This document shows, in pieces, positions 53,883-61,542 of a stretch of 64,000 nucleotides of DNA. The notes below the pieces were generated by a model. That model had not been told where the DNA came from, searched no databases, and saw nothing but the letters and a program-made list of their open reading frames with translations. Positions within the stretch are counted from its first letter, which is position 1, and each line of letters starts with the position of its first letter. The stretch is from Agromyces sp. LHK192 (lineage in GTDB: Bacteria > Actinomycetota > Actinomycetes > Actinomycetales > Microbacteriaceae), in the NCBI RefSeq assembly GCF_004006235.1, contig NZ_CP034753.1:2418001-2482000 (forward strand), read 5' to 3'. The position numbers were made by a program, and so were the translations under genes.

Positions 53883-54043
53883 GGGCGGCCTCCGGCTATC
53901 CGATGCGCGGCATGCGCCTCGCGAGCGGTTCGTGGGCGGCGGAGCGCGTTCGGGCCGGATGTCAACGGTCACCCGGATCGTCGCCGACCGTGTCAGGGTG
54001 CACGAACGGTGCGCACCGCATCGTCGGACGAAGGGACCCGGAC

Positions 54044-54898
54044 ATGAGCGCGACCACCTCGAACCCCGCAGGCGCCCGATCGATCGACGGACGCGACGTG
54101 TTCCGTCAGGTCGGCGTGCTCGTCAGCTCGGTGCTCGCCATCGTGGCGGCGTTCATCGGGTCGGGGGTGATCGTCGGGACACCGATCCAGGATGCCGCGG
54201 GCGGTTCGCTCGACGCCGACTCGACGCTGATCGCGCCGGGCACCGGCGCGTTCCGCATCTGGAGCGTGATCTACGTCGGCATGCTCGCCTACGCGATCTG
54301 GCAGGCCCTGCCCGCCCAGCGCGCCGACGAACGCCAACGGCGCATCGGGTGGTGGGTCGTGGCCTCGCTCGTGCTCAACGCGTTGTGGATCGCCGTCGTG
54401 CAACTCGACCTGCTCGCACTGAGCCTGCCGGTGATCGCGGTGCTGCTCGCCGTGCTCTGCCGGCTCTTCGTGCTGCTTCGCCGGTCGGCGGCCAAGGACC
54501 GCGTCGAGACCGTCGTCGCCGACGGCTCGATCGGCCTGTACCTCGGATGGGTGATCATCGCGACGGTGGCGAATACCACCGCCGTGCTCGTCGCAGCCGG
54601 ATTCGACGGCTTCGGGCTCGCCCCGGAGATCTGGGCCGGCGCAGTACTCGCCGTCGCCGGTGCGATCGGGATCGCGCTCGCCGTCTGGGGCGGCGGCCGG
54701 ATCGCACCGACCCTCTCGCTGTGCTGGGGCATCTGCTGGGTCGCGATCGCCAGGATCACCGACGAGCCGTACTCGGTGGCGACCGGCGTCGCCGCACTCG
54801 TCGCCGCGGCACTCGTGATCGCCGCGACCGTGTACGCACGGGTGCGGCATGATCGGGCGGAGCGCGGTGGGAGCGTCGAGCGCGCATCGGCAGCGTGA
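54044..54898 (+). CDS. Tryptophan-rich TspO-like membrane protein
   Basis: A 284-residue integral membrane protein with about seven to eight hydrophobic helices and many tryptophans (FRIWSVIYVGMLAYAIWQAL near 68, WWVVASLVLNALWIAVVQLD near 103, LYLGWVIIATVANTTAVLVAAGF near 160, APTLSLCWGICWVAIARI near 220). The FxIWxxIY and W-x(n)-ATVAN features resemble the TspO/MBR tryptophan-rich sensory family and its actinobacterial relatives. ATG at 54044 has AAGGGA 8 bp upstream. The 161 bp before it hold no other gene that I can support. TspO proteins bind porphyrins or other hydrophobic ligands, but the role here is unknown. Confidence 0.72.
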   Translation: MSATTSNPAGARSIDGRDVFRQVGVLVSSVLAIVAAFIGSGVIVGTPIQDAAGGSLDADSTLIAPGTGAFRIWSVIYVGMLAYAIWQALPAQRADERQRRIGWWVVASLVLNALWIAVVQLDLLALSLPVIAVLLAVLCRLFVLLRRSAAKDRVETVVADGSIGLYLGWVIIATVANTTAVLVAAGFDGFGLAPEIWAGAVLAVAGAIGIALAVWGGGRIAPTLSLCWGICWVAIARITDEPYSVATGVAALVAAALVIAATVYARVRHDRAERGGSVERASAA

Positions 54899-54950
54899 GC
54901 GTCCACCGACGAACCATCGGGTTAGCTCTGCGCAGCGTCATCCGGCCGGG

Positions 54951-55331
54951 TCACCCGGCTGACACCGATGCACCCGGAACCTCGTCGAGGGAGTGGTACA
55001 CCGGGATGCCCCGCTCACGTGCGATCGCGACGTCCTGATCCGCGCCGCGCGAGTCGCCCGGCAGGCGCAGCACGGCGTCGCAGTGCTGGAGCAGGCGTTC
55101 GGCGGTCGGGTACATCACCTCGGCCGCGAGCGGATCGGCAGACCCGCTCGCCCCCGCGCTGGCGAGGACCGGCAACGCCACCCACTCGCCGATCATCGGC
55201 ACGTGGCCGGCTCGGAAGATGGGCCAGGCCGCTTCCTCCAGGCGCCTCAGGTTCCGTGCCATCAGCTCGGGGTCGCCATCGGTGCCGGATGCGTAGGGAC
55301 CGGCGATCAGGATCAACATGGGCTTGCTCAT
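54951..55331 (-). CDS. Nucleoside 2-deoxyribosyltransferase-like protein (DUF4406-type)
   Basis: A 126-residue single-domain protein. LILIAGPYASGTDGDP at the N-terminus and DAVLRLPGDSRGADQDVAIARERGIPVYHSLDEV at the C-terminus match the deoxyribosyltransferase-like fold that binds nucleosides. The usual acidic residue after GAD is Gln-Asp here, so activity is uncertain. ATG at 55331 starts inside the short divergent gap with the DeoR regulator gene, which has an AT-rich core (TACAATA). A nucleoside or sugar-phosphate scavenging role under DeoR control is inferred. Confidence 0.75.
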   Translation of the reverse strand: MSKPMLILIAGPYASGTDGDPELMARNLRRLEEAAWPIFRAGHVPMIGEWVALPVLASAGASGSADPLAAEVMYPTAERLLQHCDAVLRLPGDSRGADQDVAIARERGIPVYHSLDEVPGASVSAG

Positions 55332-55378
55332 TGTCGGTACAATACAGCAAGAACGTGCAAGATCAGGAAGGAACACGG

Positions 55379-56134
55379 ATGCTCGCTGCGGCCCGCAAAG
55401 ACCTGCTCCTCGAGCGACTGCGCATCGACGGGCGCATCGTCGCCAAGGAGATCGCCGCGGAGCTGGGCCTGTCGGAAGACAGCATCCGCCGGGATCTGCG
55501 CGAGCTCGACTCGCTCGGCCTGGCCGTGCGCGTCTACGGCGGCGCACTCCCCGCCTCCCCCGCCGTGGCCGACTACGCCTCGCGCGTCACGGTGGCACCC
55601 GAAAGCAAGCGGCGCGTGGCTGCCGCCGCCGCCGCACTGATCGAGCCGGGAGCGACCGTCATCCTCGACGGAGGAACCACGACCCTGGCGATGGTCGACG
55701 CGCTGCCCAGGGCATTCCACGGCACCGTCATCACGCACAGTCCGACGATCGCCGCCGCCCTGATCGACCACGAGGCCGACGTGTTCCTCATCGGCGGCCG
55801 GCTGTTCAAGCACTCCGCCGTCGCCTGCGGGGCCGCGGCGATCGAGGCCGCGAACCGGATCAGCGCCGACCTCTTGTTCCTCGGCGTCACGGGCATCCAC
55901 CCCACCGCGGGGCTCACCACCGGCGATGCCGATGAAGCCGCGATGAAGCGCGCCCTCGCATCCCGTGCCGCCGATACGTACGTGCTCGGCAGCGAGGAGA
56001 AGTTCGGCACCGCCTCCCGCTACGGCGTCCTGTCGTTCGACCAGGTCGCCGGCGTCATCACCGACACGCCGGCGAACGACCCGACGGCACGCGAACTCAC
56101 CGAAGCCGGCGTGAACGTCATCCACGCAGGCTGA
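55379..56134 (+). CDS. DeoR-family transcriptional regulator
   Basis: A 251-residue DeoR/GlpR regulator. The helix-turn-helix AKEIAAELGLSEDSIRRDLRELDSLGLAVRVYGGAL spans about 22-58. The sugar-phosphate-binding domain contains VILDGGTTTLAMVDAL near 97, HSPTIAAALIDHEADVFLIGG near 122 and DLLFLGVTGIHPTAGLTTGDADEAAMKRALA near 165. ATG at 55379 has AGGAAGGA 7 bp upstream. The 47-bp gap to the divergent gene contains a direct repeat of GCAAGA, a possible operator half-site. Confidence 0.92.
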   Translation: MLAAARKDLLLERLRIDGRIVAKEIAAELGLSEDSIRRDLRELDSLGLAVRVYGGALPASPAVADYASRVTVAPESKRRVAAAAAALIEPGATVILDGGTTTLAMVDALPRAFHGTVITHSPTIAAALIDHEADVFLIGGRLFKHSAVACGAAAIEAANRISADLLFLGVTGIHPTAGLTTGDADEAAMKRALASRAADTYVLGSEEKFGTASRYGVLSFDQVAGVITDTPANDPTARELTEAGVNVIHAG

Positions 56135-56249
56135 GCCATGCCGCGGTTCGGGGCGCGGCGCAGGAGCCGTCGAATGCCGCCTCAGCGAGCTCGTCGCCGA
56201 ACATCGGGGCCGGGCGCGACACCGGGCGTCGGAGTCGGCGCCCGGCGGG

Positions 56250-56822
56250 TCAGCCCTCGATCCGGGAGTGCGCACCGAGACGGTGCCACGTGCGGTTGTG
56301 GTAGACCAGTGCGTCGCCGGGCCCGCCGGCGTGGGCGTCGCGCTCGATGTGGGACTGGAGCGCGTGCGCGGCGATGACCGTGGAGGTCCCGGCATCCATG
56401 CGGTCGATGACCGCGCAGCGCACCCAGGCGCGCACATCGCGGTACACCGGCTCCCCGGTCACCAGCCGCGACCAGCGGTGCGTGTCGGCGAAACGATCGA
56501 TCCCGCGCGCTGCGCCGAGCTTCGCCAACTCGACGTCGTTCGCGTCCAGGAAGTGCACGACGACCGTCTCGGCGCGGGAGAGCACGTCGGATGCCGACGA
56601 CAGCGCCGAGATCGAGAAGATCAACAACGGCGGCTCGGCGCTCACCGAGGAGACCGACGACGCGGTCAGCGCGACGGGACCGTCGCCCGCGTCGGCCGTG
56701 ATGACGGCGACTCCACCGGGATGCCCGCGGAAGACCGCCTTGAAGTCTTCCGCGGACAGCGAGGACGTGAAGCCGGGTTTCGGCGTCGCGGTCCAGGCGT
56801 CGGTCGGGTACGCGTGGAACAC
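56250..56822 (-). CDS. Flavin reductase-domain protein of the methionine synthase operon
   Basis: A 190-residue flavin reductase (FMN-binding split barrel). DFKAVFRGHPGGVAVITADAGDGPVALTASSVSSVSAEPPLLIFSI spans about 25-70 and HFLDANDVELAKLGA lies near 90. It reduces flavin with NAD(P)H for an oxygen-using partner. GTG at 56822 lies 1 bp after the core-MetE stop, so it is the third gene of DUF1852-MetE-reductase. A longer reading would start inside the MetE gene. Reduced flavin could support the oxygen-dependent reaction proposed for MesD/MesX. Confidence 0.88.
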   Translation of the reverse strand: MFHAYPTDAWTATPKPGFTSSLSAEDFKAVFRGHPGGVAVITADAGDGPVALTASSVSSVSAEPPLLIFSISALSSASDVLSRAETVVVHFLDANDVELAKLGAARGIDRFADTHRWSRLVTGEPVYRDVRAWVRCAVIDRMDAGTSTVIAAHALQSHIERDAHAGGPGDALVYHNRTWHRLGAHSRIEG

Positions 56823-56823
56823 G

Positions 56824-57900
56824 TCACGACACCAGCGCGGACGAGGGGACGCGTGCGAGTTCGTCCCGGACGATCCGAGCACCCGCGCTGAGCGCGCTCA
56901 GCTTGCCCAGCGCGACATCCCGCGGGAACGGCGCCATGCCGCAGTTCGTGCTGGGGATGAGCTTGTCGACATCGACGAACGCGAGGGCCTTCCGGAGGGT
57001 GTCGGCGACCTCTTCCGGCGACTCGACCTCCTCGCTCGCGACGTCGATCGCGCCGAGCATGACCTTCTTGCCGCGGATGAGCTCGACGAGGTCCATCGGC
57101 ACGTGCGAGTGGTGCGACTCGAGCGAGACCGTGTCGATCGACGACTCCCGCAGCAGCGGGAACGACTCCTCGTACTGCCGCCACTGCGACCCGAGGGTCG
57201 CCTTCCAGTCCGTGTTGGCCTTGATCCCGTAGCCGTAGCAGATGTGCACGACCGTCTCCGCACGCAGTCCTTCGGCTGCCCGCTCGAGCGCAGCGACCCC
57301 CCAGTCCTTGAGGTCGTCGAAGAAGACGTTGAACGCCGGCTCGTCGAACTGGATGATGTCTACGCCCGCCGCCTCCAGCTCCCGCGCCTCCTGGTTGAGG
57401 ATCGTCGCGAACTCCCAGGCCAGCTTCTCGCGACTGCCGTAGTGGGCGTCGTAGAGCGTGTCGATCATCGTCATGGGTCCGGGGAGCGCCCACTTGATCG
57501 GAAGGTCGGTGAGCGTGCGGAGGAACCGCGCGTCCTCGACGAACACGGGTCGCTCGCGCCGGACTGCGCCGGTGACGGTCGGCACGCTCGCGTCGTAGCG
57601 ATCGCGGATGCGCACGGTCCTGCGGTTCTCGAAGTCGACGCCGCTGAGATGCTCGATGAACGTCGTGACGAAGTGCTGTCGGGTCTGCTCGCCGTCGCTG
57701 ATGATGTCGATGCCCCGGCGCGTCTGCTCCTGGACGGCGATGCGCAGCGCGTCCTGCTTGCCTTCGACGAGGGCATCGCCCTCGAGCTTCCACGGCGACC
57801 AGAGGACCTCGGGCTGTGCGAGCCACGACGGCTTGGGCAGGCTGCCGACGATCGAGGTGGGGAGGTACGTGTCCATGTCCGAGGATGCTCCGCCGGTCAT
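56824..57900 (-). CDS. mesD: Core-MetE folate-independent methionine synthase (MesD-like)
   Basis: A 358-residue protein equivalent to only the C-terminal catalytic half of cobalamin-independent methionine synthase. Blocks are YLPTSIVGSLPKPSWL near 12, GIDIISDGEQTRQHFV near 65, LPGPMTMIDTLYDAHYG near 140, and the zinc-site segments VHICYGYGIKANTDW near 222 and STNCGMAPFPRDVALGK near 322. Lacking the N-terminal folate domain, it belongs to the core-MetE group. Next to DUF1852 it fits the MesD family, which methylates homocysteine without folate and needs oxygen. ATG at 57900 overlaps the DUF1852 stop by 4 bp. Confidence 0.88.
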   Translation of the reverse strand: MTGGASSDMDTYLPTSIVGSLPKPSWLAQPEVLWSPWKLEGDALVEGKQDALRIAVQEQTRRGIDIISDGEQTRQHFVTTFIEHLSGVDFENRRTVRIRDRYDASVPTVTGAVRRERPVFVEDARFLRTLTDLPIKWALPGPMTMIDTLYDAHYGSREKLAWEFATILNQEARELEAAGVDIIQFDEPAFNVFFDDLKDWGVAALERAAEGLRAETVVHICYGYGIKANTDWKATLGSQWRQYEESFPLLRESSIDTVSLESHHSHVPMDLVELIRGKKVMLGAIDVASEEVESPEEVADTLRKALAFVDVDKLIPSTNCGMAPFPRDVALGKLSALSAGARIVRDELARVPSSALVS

Positions 57901-58889
57901 CCGACGGGAAGGGGGCGGTTGCCGGCCCACTGCTCGAGCACGTCGCGGTGCGGCGTGATGAAGTGCTCGTCGGTGAACGCACCCTGCGTCACGGCCAGCT
58001 GACTGCGCTCGACGCGGTCGTACGCGATGTCGGTCCGCGAGTAGTCCTGCGCCTCGAGGCTCGGCCGGTAGACCGGCGGGGCGGCGGCGTTGGCGTTGTA
58101 GACCTCGGGGCGGTAGATCTTCTGGAACGTCTCCATCGTGCTGATCGTGCCGATCAGCTGCAGGTCGGAGTAGTCGTTGAGCAGGTCGCCGCGGTGGTAG
58201 AACGCGAGCGGCGCCACGGCGCCGCACGGCATGAAGTACCGGACCTTCAGCCCCATCTTCGCGAAGTACTGGTCGGTGAGCGAGAACTCCTCCTGCTGGT
58301 ACTCGACGCCGAGCACCGGGTGCTCGTTCGCGGTGCGGTGGTACGTCTTGCTCGTGGACACGCTGATGCAGATCACGGGCGACTGCGTGAAGCGCTCCTG
58401 GTAGGCCTCGGAGTCGAGGAAATGCTGGAACAGCTTGCCGTGGAGGTCCCCGAAGTCGTCGGGGATGGTGGGTTTCGTCGTGTCGGCGTTCACCGCCGGA
58501 AGGCGCACGCTGAAGTCGTAGTCACGGACGTACGACGAGAAGTTGTTCCCCACGATCCCGTGGCGACGGACGCCCGTGCGACGGTCGACGATCTGCACGT
58601 CGAGCACCTCGAGCAGCGGGAACTGCTGGTCGGCGCCTTCCGCGGCGAACCGCAGTTCCACGGAGACGATGTCGAGCTGCACCGTGTAGCGGTCGCCGTT
58701 CGGATTGTCCCAGTGCGCGAGGTCGTTGAACCGGCGATCGATCATGGTCAGCGTGTTCCGGAGGTTCTGCTGACGATGCTCACCTCGCGCCAGGTTCGCG
58801 AAGTTCGTGGTGGCCCGGGAACTCTCCGACGGGGTGTAGCCCTCGTCGAAGCGGGTGGTGGTGATGCCGTACGTGAACTCGTCTGCCAT
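57897..58889 (-). CDS. mesX: DUF1852 protein (MesX-like)
   Basis: A 330-residue DUF1852 protein. Family features are ITTTRFDEGYTPSESSRATTNFANLARGEHRQQNLRNTL at residues 9-47, then VQLDIVSVELRFAAEG, HGIVGNNFSSYVRDYDFSVRLP near 110 and PVICISVSTSKTYHRTANEHPV near 165. DUF1852/MesX is encoded with MesD core-MetE enzymes and is required for their activity. ATG at 58889 matches homologue starts; an in-frame ATG 20 codons upstream has no ribosome site. It is the first gene of the operon and is divergent from a LysR regulator. Confidence 0.9.
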   Translation of the reverse strand: MADEFTYGITTTRFDEGYTPSESSRATTNFANLARGEHRQQNLRNTLTMIDRRFNDLAHWDNPNGDRYTVQLDIVSVELRFAAEGADQQFPLLEVLDVQIVDRRTGVRRHGIVGNNFSSYVRDYDFSVRLPAVNADTTKPTIPDDFGDLHGKLFQHFLDSEAYQERFTQSPVICISVSTSKTYHRTANEHPVLGVEYQQEEFSLTDQYFAKMGLKVRYFMPCGAVAPLAFYHRGDLLNDYSDLQLIGTISTMETFQKIYRPEVYNANAAAPPVYRPSLEAQDYSRTDIAYDRVERSQLAVTQGAFTDEHFITPHRDVLEQWAGNRPLPVG

Positions 58890-58988
58890 GCGTGGCCAAT
58901 CCGTGGGTGTCGATCGGCCGGGCTCGGCCTGCAGAAGCGCTGCAGCCATCGTGCAGGCATCGGACGGATATCGGGTAACTCGGCGCGA

Positions 58989-59003
58989 CTATGCATGCAT
59001 ATA
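58989..59003. promoter_or_regulatory. Candidate LysR box between mesX and lysR
   Basis: The AT-rich segment CTATGCATGCATATA contains the perfect palindrome ATGCATGCAT (58991-59000), and a near-inverted repeat GCATATAGG/CCTATGC follows it. LysR regulators bind such T-rich dyads in divergent promoters. This is the most AT-rich stretch of the 124-bp gap and probably also holds promoter elements of both genes. Confidence 0.5.
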
Positions 59004-59013
59004 GGGTTTGCCT

Positions 59014-59955
59014 ATGCCCCGGGACACGAACGGCGTGACGCTGCAACAGCTCCACTACTTCATCGAGGTGGCGGCGGAGGGGTCGATCTCCGCGGCGGCC
59101 GACGTGCTCTACGTCGCACAGCCGACGATGTCCGCCGCGATGAAGGACCTCGAGACCCGGGTGGGCCGCGCGCTCCTCACCCGCTCGGCCCGCGGCGTCA
59201 GCCTCACCCCCGACGGCGCGGAGTTCCTCGGGTACGCGAGACAGGTCGTCGAGCAGGTGGCGCTGCTCGAACAGCGCTACCTCGGTCGACCGCCGTCGCG
59301 ACGCCTGCTCGGGGTGTCGGCCCAGCACTACTCGTTCGTGGTCGATGCGTTCGTCCGGATGGTCAAGCGCACCGGGGCGGCCGAGTACGAGTTCTCGCTG
59401 CGTGAGACCCGCACCTGGGACATCATCGAGGACGTCCGGACCCTGCGCAGCGAGCTCGGCATCCTCTACCGCAACGACTTCAACCGCAAGGTCATCGACA
59501 AGCTGCTGCGGGACTCCGGGCTCGTCTTCCACCCGCTCTTCCTCGCCGAGCCGCACATCTTCATCTCGCGGAACAACCCGCTCGCCGCTCGGGACCGTGC
59601 GACCCTCGCCGATCTCGCCGACCTGCCGCGGCTCACGTTCGACCAGGGGGCGAACAACTCCTTCTACTTCGCCGAGGAGATCCTCTCGACCCTGTCGAGC
59701 GCGCAGGAGATCCGGGTGTCCGACCGGGCGACGATCTTCAACCTGATGATCGGGCTCGACGGCTACACGATCTCGACGGGAATCATCAGCGACGAACTCG
59801 ACCCCGAGATCGTGGCCATCCCGCTCGAGGTCGACGAGCGCATCGAGATCGGCTGGATCGGCCACGCCGCGATTCCGCTCACCGACCAGGCGCAGCGCTA
59901 CCTCTCGGAGGTGCGGGCTGTCGTCGCCGGGTTCGGCGTCGAGGTGCTCGGGTAA
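59014..59955 (+). CDS. LysR-family transcriptional regulator
   Basis: A 313-residue LysR regulator. The N-terminal helix-turn-helix is TLQQLHYFIEVAAEGSISAAADVLYVAQPTMSAAMKDLE (about 8-48), followed by a linker helix and a periplasmic-binding-protein-like effector domain (LGVSAQHYSFVVDAFVRMVK near 95). ATG at 59014 is used; TTG two codons upstream is possible. It is divergent from mesX and the likely regulator of the methionine synthase operon, with methionine, homocysteine or a flavin-linked signal as possible effector. Confidence 0.92.
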   Translation: MPRDTNGVTLQQLHYFIEVAAEGSISAAADVLYVAQPTMSAAMKDLETRVGRALLTRSARGVSLTPDGAEFLGYARQVVEQVALLEQRYLGRPPSRRLLGVSAQHYSFVVDAFVRMVKRTGAAEYEFSLRETRTWDIIEDVRTLRSELGILYRNDFNRKVIDKLLRDSGLVFHPLFLAEPHIFISRNNPLAARDRATLADLADLPRLTFDQGANNSFYFAEEILSTLSSAQEIRVSDRATIFNLMIGLDGYTISTGIISDELDPEIVAIPLEVDERIEIGWIGHAAIPLTDQAQRYLSEVRAVVAGFGVEVLG

Positions 59956-60040
59956 CGTCGAGCGGCGCGACCGCGACGCATCGCTCCGTCGAGCCATGCC
60001 GCGGTCCGCCGGCTGGACAACCGGTTCGTGCGCGTGCCTG

Positions 60041-60065
60041 TGAAGCGCTCTGGGTCTTTTGGAGG
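60041..60065 (+). repeat. IS3 left terminal inverted repeat
   Basis: TGAAGCGCTCTGGGTCTTTT followed by GGAGG. The first 17 bases are identical to the complement of the right end. Confidence 0.88.
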
Positions 60066-60094
60066 CTCTTGACCTTGGAAACGAGGATGGGGTT

Positions 60095-60438
60095 ATGCCG
60101 AGAGAACAGGCGCCTGGGAGCCGACGACGCGTCGCTACTCGATCGAGGAGAAGGCCGCAGCGGTGCGGATGGTCAGGACGCTGCGGGCTGAGCTCGGCGT
60201 CACGCAGGGCACGGTGCAGCGAGTCGCGTCGCAGCTCGGCTATGGCGTCGAGTCGGTGCGGACCTGGGTCAAGCAGGCCGATATCGACGAGGGCGTCGCA
60301 CCCGGGGTGAGTACGGCTGAGGCGGCTCGGGTGCGCGAGCTGGAGCAGGAGGTCCGCGAGTTGCGTCGGGCGAACGAGGTGCTCAAGCGGGCGGCGTCTT
60401 TCTTCGGGGCGGAGCTCGACCGCCACTACCGGAAGTAG
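60095..60438 (+). pseudogene. IS3 OrfA, frame broken near its start
   Basis: The transposase DNA-binding subunit. The conserved frame reads RYSIEEKAAAVRMVRTLRAE, then GTVQRVASQLGYGVESVRTWVKQADID and a coiled coil RELEQEVRELRRANEVLKRAASFF, and ends at TAG 60438. The only plausible ATG (60095, MPREQAPG) is in another frame; a one-base shift between about 60118 and 60133 would join them. Translation could start at an internal GTG (60163) and give 91 residues. OrfB continues in the -1 frame, as in IS3 fusion frameshifting. Confidence 0.75.
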
Positions 60439-60470
60439 TCGCGTTCATCGACCAGAACAAGGACGACCTG

Positions 60471-61357
60471 GTGGGCGGTCGCCGGCTCGGGGTCGAGCTC
60501 ATCTGCAGGTTGCTGCGGGTGGCTCCGAGCAGCTACTACGCCGTGAAGACCCGGGTCCCGTCGGCACGTGCGGTACGGGACGAGGAGCTGATCCCGCGGC
60601 TGGTCGCCCTGTGGGAGTCGAACTACCGCGTGTACGGGGTCCGCAAGCTATGGAAGGCCGCCCGCCGCGCTGGGGTCATGATCGGCCGGGACCAGAACGC
60701 CGGCTGATGCGGGCGGCGGGGATCGAGGGCGCCAGACGGTCCAAGCGAGTGAAGACGACGAAGCCGGATCCAACCTCGGCCAGGCATCCGGATCTGGTGC
60801 AGCGCCAGTTCACCGCGACCGTCCCGAACCGGCTCTGGGTGACGGACCTGACGTTCGTGCCAACCTGGACCGGCGTGGCGTACGTGTGCTTCATCATCGA
60901 CGCGTACTCGCGGATGATCGTGGGGTGGCGGGTCGCGTCGCACATGCGCACCGAGATGGTGCTCGACGCGATCGAGATGGCCCGCTGGTCCCGCGGTCGA
61001 CATCACGCCGACCTGCGGTGTCACAGCGATGCGGGCAGTCAATTCACCTCCATCCGCTACGGCGAGCGGCTGGCCGAGATCGGCGCCACGCCCTCGATCG
61101 GGACCGTCGGTGACTCGTACGACAACGCCCTCGCCGAAACCGTGAACGGGTACTACAAGGCCGAACTTGTCCGCGGGCCCGCCCGATCGGGGCCGTGGAA
61201 GACGGTCGAGGACCTCGCGCTCGCGACGCTCGGCTGGGTGCACTGGCACAACATCGAGCGCCTGCATGGCTACCTCGGCGACGTGCCGCCGGTCGAGTTC
61301 GAGACGGCGTTCTATGCTGTCCAAGCCGACCGCGACGAGCCGGTCGGAATCAAATAG
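60471..61357 (+). pseudogene. IS3 OrfB integrase, frameshifted near 60702
   Basis: The catalytic subunit in two frames. The first part (GGRRLGVELICRLLRVAPSS to AGVMIGRDQNAG) stops at 60707. The rest continues in the next frame from RLMRAAGIEGARRSKRV to the end. Losing one C in the GCCCGG context at about 60702 explains the break. The DDE residues are all present: Asp in RLWVTDLTFVPTW, Asp in CHSDAGSQFTS and Glu in NALAETVNGYYKAELV. Reading frame GTG at 60471 is nominal; real translation would come by frameshift from OrfA. Confidence 0.8.
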
Positions 61358-61363
61358 CGCGAG

Positions 61364-61388
61364 TCTCCATCAGACCCAGAGCGCTTCA
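61364..61388 (-). repeat. IS3 right terminal inverted repeat
   Basis: On the minus strand it reads TGAAGCGCTCTGGGTCTGAT followed by GGAGA, pairing with the left end over 22 of 25 positions. Confidence 0.88.
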
Positions 61389-61542
61389 GTGCGCCACGTG
61401 CGCCAACCGACGGTGAGAGATCTCCTAAACCGACTCTGAACTGATGGGCCGCTGTCCACGAATCGAGGGGTTCACCGGTGTCGGAGGGCCCTGCGAAACT
61501 GTCGCGGGGCCGGGTAGGCCAACTCTGGCCGGAGAGGATCGA

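Larger units (their letters stand above)
60041..61388 (+). mobile_element. IS3-family insertion sequence, degenerate
   Basis: A 1348-bp element bounded by 25-bp imperfect inverted repeats (22 of 25 match) starting TGAAGCGCTCTGGGTCT. It encodes an IS3-type OrfA (helix-turn-helix and leucine-zipper-like coiled coil) and OrfB with the DDE integrase core. Both reading frames carry single-base lesions, so it is probably not autonomous. No identical 3-4 bp target duplication is seen at the ends (CTG on the left, GTG on the right). It separates the LysR gene from the Wadjet genes. Confidence 0.9.

Noticed and set aside
53883-54043. Possible small gene or RNA in the 161-bp gap before the TspO-like gene
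   Set aside because: Only a weak GTGC/GCAC dyad was seen; no start codon with a ribosome site and no conserved RNA motif.
58890-58949. Longer MesX start at 58949, adding 20 residues
   Set aside because: The extension has no ribosome binding site and homologues begin at the later Met.
60041-61388. Target-site duplication at the IS3 ends
   Set aside because: The flanking bases (CTG and GTG) are not identical, so no duplication is claimed.
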